Positions 27,828 to 36,540 of a stretch of 62,456 nucleotides of DNA are shown here, piece by piece. The DNA lies in NCBI GenBank assembly GCA_902801625.1, contig CADCJI010000019.1, positions 1 through 62,456 on the forward strand, in the 5' to 3' direction. How positions within the stretch are numbered: the stretch's first letter is position 1; each line of letters starts with the position of its first letter. The notes under the pieces are model-generated. The model was not told the origin of the DNA. It did no database searches and saw only the letters and a list, made by a program, of their open reading frames with translations. A program made the translations under genes and the position numbers. This DNA comes from an uncultured Bacteroidia bacterium. Its GTDB lineage: Bacteria; Bacteroidota; Bacteroidia; Bacteroidales; F082.

Positions 27828-27835
27828 TACTTTTG
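27828..27835 (+). promoter_or_regulatory. -7 box of the LRR operon
   Basis: TACTTTTG lies 46 nt before the first ATG (27882) of the four-gene exported-protein operon. Confidence 0.65.
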
Positions 27836-27881
27836 CAATTTATTAGCATTAATTGGAGTTATAGGAAAAAATTCGATAAAA

Positions 27882-28505
27882 ATGAAAAGTAAAATCACAA
27901 CCATCATGATGGTCCTTTTGGCCGCTTTCATCACGCTGGGAGGCACCACCAGTTGCAAAAGCAAGAAGAGACTTGCACGCGAAGCCGCTGAGGCTGAGTA
28001 CAAATCGAAAGTTGAACAAGCCGTGAAGGACCTGAACGCCATCCTCGACGACGAGACCCTCTGGACCCTCGAAGAGAAAGAAGCGCGCGTGAAAACCATC
28101 AAGGACTGGAACCTGCAAAATGCCGAAGTCGACGACCTGCTCTTCCAAGTGGAGAAGAAGTTGGCCCGCGAACGCGCACAGAAAGAGGAAGAGGAGCGCA
28201 ACAAGCAGGAAGCGCAAAGCGCCAATGCCACACTTGAGCGAAACTTCGCCAGCATCGCCCGTTCAGGTAGCGTCTCGCAAGCCAACCGTACCATCAACGA
28301 GACCCTTGGCCTGTTTGAGTCGCCCAATGTGCCTGTGCTCATCATCATCAACCAAAGCGCCGGATTCAACGACTACGACCGTCCGACCACCATCGAGAAA
28401 TACCTCAACTACCTGAAAGATCAGAAGATTTCGCCCAACAAGGTGCATGAAATCAAATACAACGCCAACGGAAAGATTAACGAACTTGAACTGATAAAGA
28501 AATGA
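27882..28505 (+). CDS. exported lipoprotein, gene 1 of the LRR operon
   Basis: This 207-aa protein has a lipobox (GTTSCKSK, Cys25) and a highly charged helical region (about 30-120) that may be a coiled coil. The C-terminal part, ANRTINETLGLFESPNVPV to KYLNYLKD, resembles a block in the next protein (ANRVIDRAEELFMSDAEIGV to KYFEHLMR). No database family was recognised. Its stop overlaps the next start as ATGA. Confidence 0.7.
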   Translation: MKSKITTIMMVLLAAFITLGGTTSCKSKKRLAREAAEAEYKSKVEQAVKDLNAILDDETLWTLEEKEARVKTIKDWNLQNAEVDDLLFQVEKKLARERAQKEEEERNKQEAQSANATLERNFASIARSGSVSQANRTINETLGLFESPNVPVLIIINQSAGFNDYDRPTTIEKYLNYLKDQKISPNKVHEIKYNANGKINELELIKK

Positions 28506-29077
28506 AAAAGATCATTGCCACTTTAGTGATTGCCTTATGCGTTGTGGGAAGCGCCATGGCACAGGACGAACTGAGTTATGAACGCAAGCAGGCCATCGAC
28601 AGCCTTGCCTTGGAGAAGGTGAGAGACCTAAGCAAATACATCAAAATCGTTGGATCGAAGGAAACGCCTTTCAGCGAGGCCAACCGCGTCATCGACCGCG
28701 CAGAGGAACTCTTCATGAGCGATGCTGAAATCGGTGTCTCGTCGCTGGGTTCCAACCAAATTACTTATTATCGTGTCCGCAAGTACTTTGAGCACCTGAT
28801 GCGCCTCAATTACGACCGCGTCGAGATTGAATGGTACAACATTGAGTATGTCAGCGACTTGCAACGCCAGCCCGACGGCACCTATGTGGGTGTCATCACC
28901 ATCTTCCAGACCTTTAGAGGCTACGACAAGGAAGGCAACCTGACCTACAAGGACACCACCAAGAAAGACATCACCGTCTACGTGAAGCGCAAAGAGACCC
29001 AAATCGGAGGCCGCACCATCGGTTTCTGGGATGTGTTGCTCGGCGACATGCGTGTGAAGGAAACTACCAATAGATGA
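28502..29077 (+). CDS. exported protein, gene 2 of the LRR operon
   Basis: This 191-aa protein has a signal peptide (cut after SAMA) and a domain of one helical block followed by beta strands (EIEWYNIEYVSD, GTYVGVITIFQTFRGYD, DITVYVKRKE). The same order of elements appears in the N-terminal region of the LRR protein at 29904 and part of it in gene 1. Function is unknown. It is translationally coupled on both sides by ATGA overlaps. Confidence 0.7.
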   Translation: MKKIIATLVIALCVVGSAMAQDELSYERKQAIDSLALEKVRDLSKYIKIVGSKETPFSEANRVIDRAEELFMSDAEIGVSSLGSNQITYYRVRKYFEHLMRLNYDRVEIEWYNIEYVSDLQRQPDGTYVGVITIFQTFRGYDKEGNLTYKDTTKKDITVYVKRKETQIGGRTIGFWDVLLGDMRVKETTNR

Positions 29078-29907
29078 AAATAGCTAGAAATATCATCCTT
29101 CTGGCACTTACATTCGCCTTCGTCTGGCCCGTTGCGGGTCAGACGATTGGCGATTTTAAGATGGATGAGACCGAGCTTTATGCCATGACCAAGCAGATGG
29201 GGCAATTCATGCGCCGCTTCAACTACGAGGAAGACCAATATGGCGAAAAGCTCAACCCGAAAGACCCCAAATACCGCAACAACGAGATGCGCCGCAAGTC
29301 GCTGCCCATCCTCTTCGACCAACAGAAGTATGGCAAGCAGACCGACCTGCAACGCTATTTCATTGAGGACGTCACCAAGGATGATTCCACTTACATGACC
29401 TTCCTCGGCGGCAGATGGTATTCCGAAGTGTCATGTACCTTCCGCTACAATGGCAAACCCGTCAATATCAGCCTTATCCTCGCCATCGAGAAAGAAGGTT
29501 TGGGGTCGAAGTGGGTGCTTACCAATGTGTATTTCTCGGACTTCAACAAACTTTTCCCCAATGGCGAAATCGCCGAACGCGAGAAGCATTTCCTGCATCC
29601 CATGAGCCATGAGCTCGATTTCATGAACATTTACAAGGCGTTCCAAAACCCAGAAGTCATTGAATATTACGCCTCAAAAGAATTCCAACCCGACTATTTG
29701 ACCTTGTTCTTCTACGAAATCAAACAAGGTCGACTTGTGTTCCAACATGTCGATTCGGTCAAGTTCCACGTGTTTCAGATTAAAGACTGGTATTTTGAAG
29801 TGTCGTGGTTCGACCGCTCGGGGCTCAATTCCGGTTGGTTGATGTCGAACGTCATCTACATGCCGGAAAAGGAAAAAACCAACCTTATCAAATTTTACCA
29901 ACCATGA
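29074..29907 (+). CDS. exported protein, gene 3 of the LRR operon
   Basis: This 277-aa protein has a signal peptide and a mature region rich in aromatic residues and beta strands (YSEVSCTFRYNGKPVNISLIL, KWVLTNVYFSDFNKLF). It is not recognised as a named family. A short, charged segment FMRRFNYEEDQYGEKLNPKDPKY follows the signal. The stop overlaps the LRR gene start as ATGA. Confidence 0.7.
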   Translation: MKIARNIILLALTFAFVWPVAGQTIGDFKMDETELYAMTKQMGQFMRRFNYEEDQYGEKLNPKDPKYRNNEMRRKSLPILFDQQKYGKQTDLQRYFIEDVTKDDSTYMTFLGGRWYSEVSCTFRYNGKPVNISLILAIEKEGLGSKWVLTNVYFSDFNKLFPNGEIAEREKHFLHPMSHELDFMNIYKAFQNPEVIEYYASKEFQPDYLTLFFYEIKQGRLVFQHVDSVKFHVFQIKDWYFEVSWFDRSGLNSGWLMSNVIYMPEKEKTNLIKFYQP

Positions 29908-32384
29908 AAAAGATAGCCATTCTTTTCATATTGTTTTCGGGACTTGCCATTGGTGCCCAAGCCCAAAGTAAGCTCTCCAAAGATGAAGTCGCAAAGTATG
30001 AGAGCGAAATCAACAATATGATTTCGTATTTAGAGGAAACAATGAACTTCCTCGGCGACAGTACCACCTCGGCTTTGGAAAAGGAAATCGTGTTTACTGA
30101 AAGTTGGAGCAAGATTTTTATTGACGACAAAGTGCAAATCGAAGACGACCTTGACGTTAACCGCAACACACCTATTAATAAAGACGTACAGGCTTATTTA
30201 AAGGACATTGACTTTTTCTTCAAGTTGGCCAACTTCAAGCTTGACTTACAAAGCATTGCCAACAACACGAGAGACAATGGCACCATCTATTTTAAAGTCA
30301 CGCTGACACGCCATCTGACTGCCAAGACCATCAACGACGAAAAGGTCGACAATGTCAGAAACCGCTTTGTTGAAATCAACCTCGACCGTCAGAACAACAG
30401 CATCAAAATCGCCAGCATCTACACCACCAAAATCAATGAGAAAGAGGCACTTCGTAACTGGTGGAACGGTTTGTCGCAAAACTGGAAGACCCGTCTGGGT
30501 AGCGACATCATCCTCGAAGACAGCACATCCTTAGCTGAACTTAACACTAGTGCCCTCACAAAATTCACCGAATTCGATGCCAAACTGAAGCTTGTCACCC
30601 AAAAACAGCGTGTCGACCTCTCGGGCATCCGTGAAATCATCTCCTTGGAACCGCTCAGCGAAATGTCGGAACTCACTTGGTTGGATGTTTCTGGAACCTC
30701 GGTCGAAGACCTTGCTCCTGTACGTAACCTCAACAAGCTGAAAGTGTTGCGTGCCAATTCCACTTTAATCGAAGACCTCTCTGCATTGAAATACAACATC
30801 ACACTTGAGGAACTAGAAGTGGCCAACACCACCATCAATGACCTCGGCGTGCTGTCAACCCTCAGAAACCTACAGAAACTCAATATCAACAACACCCAAG
30901 TAAGCCGTATTTCCAATTTGAAGAGTTGTCCCAACCTTACATCAGTCAACTTGGGTGGCACTCGCATTGCCAACATCGGCATCCTTCAAGAACTCGAACA
31001 GCTCAAAAGCGTCGACATCAGCAATACCTCAGTCCGTGATCTTGGACCGCTCCGCAATCTGAAAGACCTGCAAAGCCTCAACATTTCGGGCTCAGCAGTG
31101 AGCAACTTGCAGGCTTTGAGCGAGATGGAGAACCTGCGTGAACTCTATTGCAGCAACACTTCCATCAGCGACTTGACTCCCTTGAATGGCAACCGTCACT
31201 TGAACAAAATCTATTGCGACCACTCTGGCATCCACGATGCTGAGGCCAGCGCCTTCACCAAGAACAACCGCTTTGCCTTAGTCATTTACGATACCGAGGC
31301 TTTGAAAACCTGGTGGCGTGATTTGCCTATCTATTGGAAAGCCGTGTTTTCCAAGCAGATCAAAGTTGATTCAGAGCCAACAACCGAGCAGTTGCATCAA
31401 ATCATCAACATGCAGGAACTCGACCTCTCGGGCAACACTTACATGCAAAACCTAATGCCTGTCAGCCGCTTGACCAACTTACGTTCACTCAATATTTCAA
31501 ACACCGAGATTGGCTACCTGCAACCCATTCAAGGTTTGGCCAACTTGGAGTCGCTCAACATTTCGCACACCTACATCAACAACCTTGGGCCTTTGCAGGA
31601 AATGGGTAACTTGAAGTACCTCAACATCATGAACACACCCGTTAATGACATCTCTGCATTGATCAACGATGACAATATCGAGGTGATTATGGCCGACAGC
31701 ACTATCATCGGCAAGAGCCAAGTCGTGGCACTGAAGGAAAAACAAAGACAGGTGACTGTAGTGTATCAAACCGAAGCACTGAAAACATGGTGGAACAGCC
31801 TTGAACCCATTTGGCAGGAAATCTTCCTCAATGCCATCGCCACCCAGTCCGAAACGCCCAATACCCTCGAGTTGCAACAAATCATGGATCTGAAAGAACT
31901 TGAAATCACGCCCGACTATCCCATCAGTTCCATCGAGCCACTTACTAATTTGATGTGGCTTGAGCGTCTTACCATCAACAATCAAGGTGTGAGTGACTTA
32001 AAGCCATTGACCGACAAGGAGTTTTTGTTGGAACTCAACGCACAAAATAACCCCATTTCCAGTTTGGATCCCATCGAAAACAGCACTTTGTTGGAATTGC
32101 TCAACATCGAGAACACCCAAATCAAAGACCTCGGACCCCTGTCGAAAATGGACAATCTGGTCACCCTCAATGCAAGTGGCACACCTGTAAAATCGCTTAA
32201 ACCGCTTTCGGGACTGATGAAGTTGGAAAACCTTTTTGTCAACAACACCAATGTGCGCAGCATCTCACCCATAGAAAACATTCCAACGCTGAAACAATTG
32301 AAAGTTTACAACACCAAGGTGAAAAAGCGCGCCGTTGAATCCTTGCAACAAAAACGACTGGATTTGAACATAATTTATTATTAA
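29904..32384 (+). CDS. large exported leucine-rich-repeat protein
   Basis: This 826-aa protein has a signal peptide (after GAQAQ), an N-terminal domain (about 20-175) with VQAYLKDIDFFFKLANFK, and then 22-residue LRRs of the bacterial internalin-like type (LxxLDVSGTSVEDLAPVRNL). Three copies of a Trp-rich helical module interrupt it: ALRNWWNGLSQNW (about 180), ALKTWWRDLPIYW (about 466) and ALKTWWNSLEPIW (about 624), each followed by a new LRR block. No sorting domain or lipobox is seen, so the final location may be the periplasm or outer face. LRRs suggest protein binding. The start is 29904, overlapping the upstream stop; the longer upstream frame has no signal. Confidence 0.85.
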   Translation: MKKIAILFILFSGLAIGAQAQSKLSKDEVAKYESEINNMISYLEETMNFLGDSTTSALEKEIVFTESWSKIFIDDKVQIEDDLDVNRNTPINKDVQAYLKDIDFFFKLANFKLDLQSIANNTRDNGTIYFKVTLTRHLTAKTINDEKVDNVRNRFVEINLDRQNNSIKIASIYTTKINEKEALRNWWNGLSQNWKTRLGSDIILEDSTSLAELNTSALTKFTEFDAKLKLVTQKQRVDLSGIREIISLEPLSEMSELTWLDVSGTSVEDLAPVRNLNKLKVLRANSTLIEDLSALKYNITLEELEVANTTINDLGVLSTLRNLQKLNINNTQVSRISNLKSCPNLTSVNLGGTRIANIGILQELEQLKSVDISNTSVRDLGPLRNLKDLQSLNISGSAVSNLQALSEMENLRELYCSNTSISDLTPLNGNRHLNKIYCDHSGIHDAEASAFTKNNRFALVIYDTEALKTWWRDLPIYWKAVFSKQIKVDSEPTTEQLHQIINMQELDLSGNTYMQNLMPVSRLTNLRSLNISNTEIGYLQPIQGLANLESLNISHTYINNLGPLQEMGNLKYLNIMNTPVNDISALINDDNIEVIMADSTIIGKSQVVALKEKQRQVTVVYQTEALKTWWNSLEPIWQEIFLNAIATQSETPNTLELQQIMDLKELEITPDYPISSIEPLTNLMWLERLTINNQGVSDLKPLTDKEFLLELNAQNNPISSLDPIENSTLLELLNIENTQIKDLGPLSKMDNLVTLNASGTPVKSLKPLSGLMKLENLFVNNTNVRSISPIENIPTLKQLKVYNTKVKKRAVESLQQKRLDLNIIYY

Positions 32385-32398
32385 TGGAAAGTTTTCTT

Positions 32399-32406
32399 TA
32401 TCTTTG
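32399..32406 (+). promoter_or_regulatory. -7 box of the DUF4160/DUF2442 pair
   Basis: TATCTTTG lies 20 nt before ATG 32427 and just after the LRR stop, so the pair is transcribed independently. Confidence 0.65.
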
Positions 32407-32426
32407 CTCCGTCAAAAATAAAAAGA

Positions 32427-32681
32427 ATGCCCGAAATTAGTAGATTTCTTGGAATCATCATTACGATGAACTTTTCGGATCACAATCCGCCTCATTTTCA
32501 TGTTAGATATAATGAATATGAAGCTTCTATAAGGATTAAGGATTTCGGTTTGATGATTGGTGATTTACCGCCTAAAACATTTGGCCTCGTGGCTGAATGG
32601 GCAAAAATGCACCAAGAAGAACTCATGTTATGTTGGGAAGAAGCTAAAAAAGGCAATCTTATCAAAATTAAACCATTATAA
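32427..32681 (+). CDS. DUF4160 protein
   Basis: This 84-aa protein has the DUF4160 core: FSDHNPPHFHVRYNEYEA followed by LPPKTFGLVAEWAKMHQEEL. It is paired, 2 nt apart, with a DUF2442 gene, a common two-gene arrangement predicted to be a toxin-antitoxin-like module. DNA is clearly AT-rich compared with its neighbours, which suggests transfer. The biochemical activity is unknown. Confidence 0.9.
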   Translation: MPEISRFLGIIITMNFSDHNPPHFHVRYNEYEASIRIKDFGLMIGDLPPKTFGLVAEWAKMHQEELMLCWEEAKKGNLIKIKPL

Positions 32682-32683
32682 TT

Positions 32684-32959
32684 ATGAATTACGATTTAAA
32701 GAATATTGAATATCAACATGATTATGTTTACAAAGTTGCCTTTGAAGACGGAACTTCGGGACTTGTTGACTTTGCCGATGTAATTAATTCTGTAAAACCG
32801 TACGATGTATTAACGAACATGAATTTGTTCAAAAATGCTTACATACATCCCGAATTGAAAACTCTTACTTGGACTGAAGATTTGGATTATGACCCAATTC
32901 TTCTTTACTACAAAGCGAATAACATTGCATTTCCAACTTCATGGGGAAAAATCAGTTAA
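32684..32959 (+). CDS. DUF2442 protein
   Basis: This 91-aa protein fits DUF2442: YKVAFEDGTSGLVDFAD and the C-terminal WTEDLDYDPILLYY segment. In other genomes DUF2442 and DUF4160 genes occur side by side and DUF2442 is the likely antitoxin-like partner. AT-rich like its neighbour. Confidence 0.9.
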   Translation: MNYDLKNIEYQHDYVYKVAFEDGTSGLVDFADVINSVKPYDVLTNMNLFKNAYIHPELKTLTWTEDLDYDPILLYYKANNIAFPTSWGKIS

Positions 32960-32997
32960 ATTTTGAATATTAAATTTTAAATCTTAAATATAGAATT

Positions 32998-33900
32998 ATG
33001 GAAATCAGAAAATTAGAGCAAATGTTCGAGGTTTTGCGCAGCAAACCCAAGAAACGCCTCGTGGCCGCTTACGCCAATGACGACCACACCATCTGTGCAG
33101 TGAACGCTGCCGTCAAGGAAGGTCTCATCGAAGCCACATTGCTTGGTGACGAGAAAGTGATTGCCGAAGTGTGCAAGGCCGAAGGCATCGACATGGCCAA
33201 CTTCCGCATCATCAACGAGCCTGTTGACGTGAAAGCCGCTGCCATGGCTTGCGACCTCATCAATGCTGGCGAAGCCGACATCCTGATGAAAGGCCTGCTC
33301 CCCACCGACAAGTATATGCGCGCCATCCTCAACAAGGAACGCGGTCTCTGCCCGCCCAACGTCACGTTGGCCCACGTCGCTGTTATCGAGAACCCCAACT
33401 ATCACAAACTGTTGGTGGCTTCCGACTGCGCCATCATCCCGTTGCCCGACATCAAGCAGAAACAGCAATTGCTCAAATATGTGACCTCAGTTGCCACCAA
33501 GTTGGGTGTCAGTTGCCCGAAGGTCGCCATGGTGACTGCCACTGAGCAGATGAGCGCTGGCATCCCCGCTTGCGTCGATGCTGCCATCATCTCCAAGATG
33601 AACGAGCGTGGCCAGATTAAAGGTTGCGTCGTTGAAGGCCCCATCAGCCTCGACCTTGCTACCGATGCCGAAACCGCTGCCATCAAGGGCATGAAGAGCC
33701 CCGTGGCTGGCGACGCCGACTGCCTCGTGTTCCCCAACCTCGAAGCATCCAACGTGTTTTACAAGTGCTGCACCAAGTTCGACAAGAGCGAAGTGGGTGC
33801 CATGCTCATGGGTGCCAAGGTGCCTTGCGTGCTCAGCTCGCGCGGCGACACATCGAAGACGAAATTGTATTCCATCGCCCTTGCAGCAATGATGGCATAA
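32998..33900 (+). CDS. ptb: phosphate butyryltransferase
   Basis: This 300-aa member of the phosphate acetyl/butyryltransferase family has ADILMKGLLPTDKYMRAILNKE and the C-terminal ADCLVFPNLEASNVFYK blocks. It converts butyryl-CoA and phosphate to butyryl-phosphate and CoA. The butyrate kinase gene follows 109 nt later, separated by a palindromic repeat. Branched-chain acyl-CoAs could also be substrates. The start is 32998, after an AT-rich TTTTGAAT-type leader. Confidence 0.93.
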   Translation: MEIRKLEQMFEVLRSKPKKRLVAAYANDDHTICAVNAAVKEGLIEATLLGDEKVIAEVCKAEGIDMANFRIINEPVDVKAAAMACDLINAGEADILMKGLLPTDKYMRAILNKERGLCPPNVTLAHVAVIENPNYHKLLVASDCAIIPLPDIKQKQQLLKYVTSVATKLGVSCPKVAMVTATEQMSAGIPACVDAAIISKMNERGQIKGCVVEGPISLDLATDAETAAIKGMKSPVAGDADCLVFPNLEASNVFYKCCTKFDKSEVGAMLMGAKVPCVLSSRGDTSKTKLYSIALAAMMA

Positions 33901-33909
33901 TATATAGGC

Positions 33910-33977
33910 GGCCCTTCGACAAGCTCAGGAACCTATGCTTTAATGGAAGCTGAGGGTGCCTGAGCCTGTCGAAGGCC
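33910..33977. repeat. CCTTCGAC-type palindromic repeat between ptb and buk
   Basis: GGCCCTTCGACAAGCTCAGG at the left and CCTGAGCCTGTCGAAGGCC at the right are inverted copies around a 28-nt centre. The same family is at 37397-37490 and inside the oxidase gene at 53492-53535. It would form a hairpin in the ptb-buk message. Confidence 0.9.
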
Positions 33978-34009
33978 CCGACTGAAAACAATAACAAAAA
34001 TTCAACAAT

Positions 34010-35083
34010 ATGGCATACAAAATATTAACCATCAATCCCGGTTCCACCTCGACGAAAATCGCCGTCTTTGAAGGTGAGGAACAAGTCTTCAAGAAGAACC
34101 TCAAGCACAGTGCCGAGGAAGTCGCAAAATTTGAGCACATCTCCGACCAAAAGCCTTTCCGCACTGAAGCCATCAAGCGTGAACTGAAAGAGGCTGGCAT
34201 CGACTTGAGCGAAATGGCTTGCGTCGTGGGTCGTGGCGGCTTGCTTCGTCCGCTCGTCTCGGGTGTTTATGAGGTGAACGAACTCATGATCAAAGACCTT
34301 ACCGAAGGTTATAGCGGCGAACACGCCTCCAACCTCGGCGGCTTGATTGCCAACGATATCGCCAAGGAGCTTGGAGTGAAAGCCTATATCGCCGACCCCG
34401 TCGTGGTCGACGAGATGGACGAAGTGGCGCGCTACTCGGGTCACCCGCTCTTCCCGCGCATCTCCATCTTCCATGCCTTGAACCAAAAGATCATCGCCCG
34501 TCAATTGGCGAAGGACCTCGGTCGCAAGTATGAGGACATGAATATCATCGCCATCCACCTCGGTGGAGGCATCTCAGTCAGTGCCCACAAGAAAGGCCGC
34601 GTGGTCGACACCAACAACGCCTTGAACGGTGATGGTCCTTTCACCCCCGAACGCGCTGGTGCATTGCCTGCCGGCTTCCTCGTTGATGCTTGCTTCAGCG
34701 GCAAATACACCAAGAAGGAAATCGGCCAGATGCTGAAAGGCAAAGGCGGCTTTGTCGCTTACCTCGGCACCAACGATGCCCTCGAAGTGGAGAACGCCGT
34801 GAAGGCAGGCAACAAGGAATGGGAGAAGGTCTACAAAGCCATGGCCTATCAAGTGGCTAAGGAAGTCGGTGGTCTCGCAGCCTCGGCTTTCAGCATGGAT
34901 GTTGACGCCATCTTCCTCACGGGTGGCATGGCCTACGACAAGGGCTTCTGCGCTTTGGTGAAGAGCCATGTGGAGAAGATAGCCCCCGTGTATGTCTATC
35001 CTGGCGAGGACGAGATGAAGGCCTTGGCATTGAACGGCCTGATGGTCCTCAATGGCGAGACTGATGCAAAGGTCTACCAATGA
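34010..35083 (+). CDS. buk: butyrate kinase
   Basis: This 357-aa acetokinase-family enzyme has the N-terminal INPGSTSTKIAVF motif (6-18), HLGGGISVSAHKKGRVVDTNNA and GGMAYDKGF. It transfers phosphate from butyryl-phosphate to ADP, giving butyrate and ATP. With ptb it forms the last two steps of butyrate (or branched-chain acid) production by substrate-level phosphorylation. Confidence 0.95.
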   Translation: MAYKILTINPGSTSTKIAVFEGEEQVFKKNLKHSAEEVAKFEHISDQKPFRTEAIKRELKEAGIDLSEMACVVGRGGLLRPLVSGVYEVNELMIKDLTEGYSGEHASNLGGLIANDIAKELGVKAYIADPVVVDEMDEVARYSGHPLFPRISIFHALNQKIIARQLAKDLGRKYEDMNIIAIHLGGGISVSAHKKGRVVDTNNALNGDGPFTPERAGALPAGFLVDACFSGKYTKKEIGQMLKGKGGFVAYLGTNDALEVENAVKAGNKEWEKVYKAMAYQVAKEVGGLAASAFSMDVDAIFLTGGMAYDKGFCALVKSHVEKIAPVYVYPGEDEMKALALNGLMVLNGETDAKVYQ

Positions 35084-35110
35084 TTGTAGAGACATTGCGT
35101 GCAATGTCTA
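35084..35110. repeat. GTAGAGAC-type palindrome after buk
   Basis: TTGTAGAGACATTGCGTGCA followed by ATGTCTA is a partial palindrome of the same family as the in-frame repeats in the gene at 39736. It starts on the base after the buk stop. Confidence 0.7.
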
Positions 35111-35112
35111 AA

Positions 35113-35153
35113 GAAAAAAACCACCGCTTTCACTAGGAAGGCGGTGGTTTTTG
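35113..35153. terminator. bidirectional terminator between convergent genes
   Basis: The stem ACCACCGC / GCGGTGGT with an A-run before and a T-run after can terminate buk and the convergent lipoprotein gene. Confidence 0.85.
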
Positions 35154-35173
35154 TTGTAGTAGAAAATTCGTGA

Positions 35174-35734
35174 TTATTCTTCGGTGTCGGTATTGAAGAT
35201 TTCGGCAATCTTGGCGTCATCAGCATAGAATACATTGGCCAATTCTTCGGGGATGATGTCGGCATATTTGGTGATTTCTTCGTAGGCACCCTTCAGTTCA
35301 TTGGTCATGTCTTCGGTGATTTCTTCGCCACCTTGGAATTTCTCATACAAGCCATTGACAATTCCGTCAAACTTGTCAATATAGGGCTTCATGATTTCAC
35401 CGCATTTGGCATACTCGACCTTATTGTACTCGGTAGCCATATCGTTGATCTTACCCATGATTTCGGCATTTTCTTCTGCGCTGAAACCAACGAATTGGTC
35501 GTCTTTCACTTCGAATTTCTCGCTGAGGGTCTTCATGAACTCATCTTTCTTGTCGCCGAAAGATTTGACGAATTCTACGAGAGCATCGGCATTGTCAATA
35601 GCTTGGATGTCAGTTTGTGCTTTGGTGAAGAAAGCACTGACTTCGTTCAGGATAGCATCTTTTGAAGGGCCAGAGCATGAAGTAAAAGCAAAGCCCATGA
35701 CCACTGCTGCAATGATAAGTGTAAGCTTTTTCAT
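35174..35734 (-). CDS. helical lipoprotein of unknown function
   Basis: This 186-aa acidic protein has a signal peptide and lipobox (AFTSCSG, Cys20) followed by a mostly helical, Glu/Asp-rich domain. No family was recognised. It is monocistronic with a clear promoter at 35784. Confidence 0.8.
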   Translation of the reverse strand: MKKLTLIIAAVVMGFAFTSCSGPSKDAILNEVSAFFTKAQTDIQAIDNADALVEFVKSFGDKKDEFMKTLSEKFEVKDDQFVGFSAEENAEIMGKINDMATEYNKVEYAKCGEIMKPYIDKFDGIVNGLYEKFQGGEEITEDMTNELKGAYEEITKYADIIPEELANVFYADDAKIAEIFNTDTEE

Positions 35735-35783
35735 AATACTGATTTTTAATGATTTGTGTTATAATTGATTGGTTATTGTGTCG

Positions 35784-35791
35784 CAAAAGTA
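35784..35791 (-). promoter_or_regulatory. -7 box of the helical lipoprotein gene
   Basis: TACTTTTG on the minus strand, 50 nt before the ATG; a TTG-like -33 (35813-35815) is 21 nt further. Confidence 0.65.
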
Positions 35792-35833
35792 GAAAATAAT
35801 GGCATTGCCTCGCAAAAAAACCGAAAAATGGCA

Positions 35834-36532
35834 TTAATTTCCTGCACATGCCGCCGTTGCTGCGCTAATTGTGATTCCAGGAATAGCTTCCAATTGGTGC
35901 GCACACGATTCAAGTGTGGCACCTGTGGTAAGCACATCGTCTATAAGAAGGACATGCTTATCTTTCAGTTCGTCGGCAAAATGCACTTCGAAGATGTCCT
36001 TCACATTCTTGAAGCGTTCCTCGGCTGTTTTGTGCGTCTGCGTTTCGGTGTAGATGCCCCTGACTAAGTATTTGTCGCCAATCGGAATGCCCGTCACCTC
36101 ATGGATGCCTTGGGCAATCATCAAGCTTTGGTTGTAGCCGCGCTGCCGCTCGCGTTTGGGATGCAAAGGTACGGGAATCAGATAGTCGATGCCTTGGAAC
36201 AATGGCGCATCCTTGAGGGTCTCACCCATTTGCTGACCCAAAAACACACCCGCTTCCTTGTTACCCCTATATTTCAGCTCGTGAATGAGATGCTGCACCT
36301 TGCCCGACTTGGCAAAAAAGAAACACGCCGTGACAGCATTAAACTTGACCCTTCCATAAAAGGATTGCGCCAAAGGATTGTCTAGGTTAAGTTCATAGCC
36401 GGTTTTGGGCAATAGATAACGGCATTTCAGGCACACGGTTTCCTCATCCTTGAGCAAAGACTCGCCACAAGCCGCACAAACGCGTGGATAGAACAAATTG
36501 AGGATGCTATGAAGCCAGTCGCGGAAGGTCAT
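35834..36532 (-). CDS. comF: ComF-family phosphoribosyltransferase-like protein
   Basis: This 232-aa protein has a double-CxxC zinc finger near the N-terminus (CAACGESLLKDEETVCLKC) and a C-terminal PRPP-binding motif LLIDDVLTTGATL. ComF proteins act in DNA uptake in competent bacteria and elsewhere in an undefined DNA-related role. It begins 8 nt after the CarboxypepD_reg gene on the same strand. Confidence 0.92.
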   Translation of the reverse strand: MTFRDWLHSILNLFYPRVCAACGESLLKDEETVCLKCRYLLPKTGYELNLDNPLAQSFYGRVKFNAVTACFFFAKSGKVQHLIHELKYRGNKEAGVFLGQQMGETLKDAPLFQGIDYLIPVPLHPKRERQRGYNQSLMIAQGIHEVTGIPIGDKYLVRGIYTETQTHKTAEERFKNVKDIFEVHFADELKDKHVLLIDDVLTTGATLESCAHQLEAIPGITISAATAACAGN

Positions 36533-36540
36533 GGTTGGTC

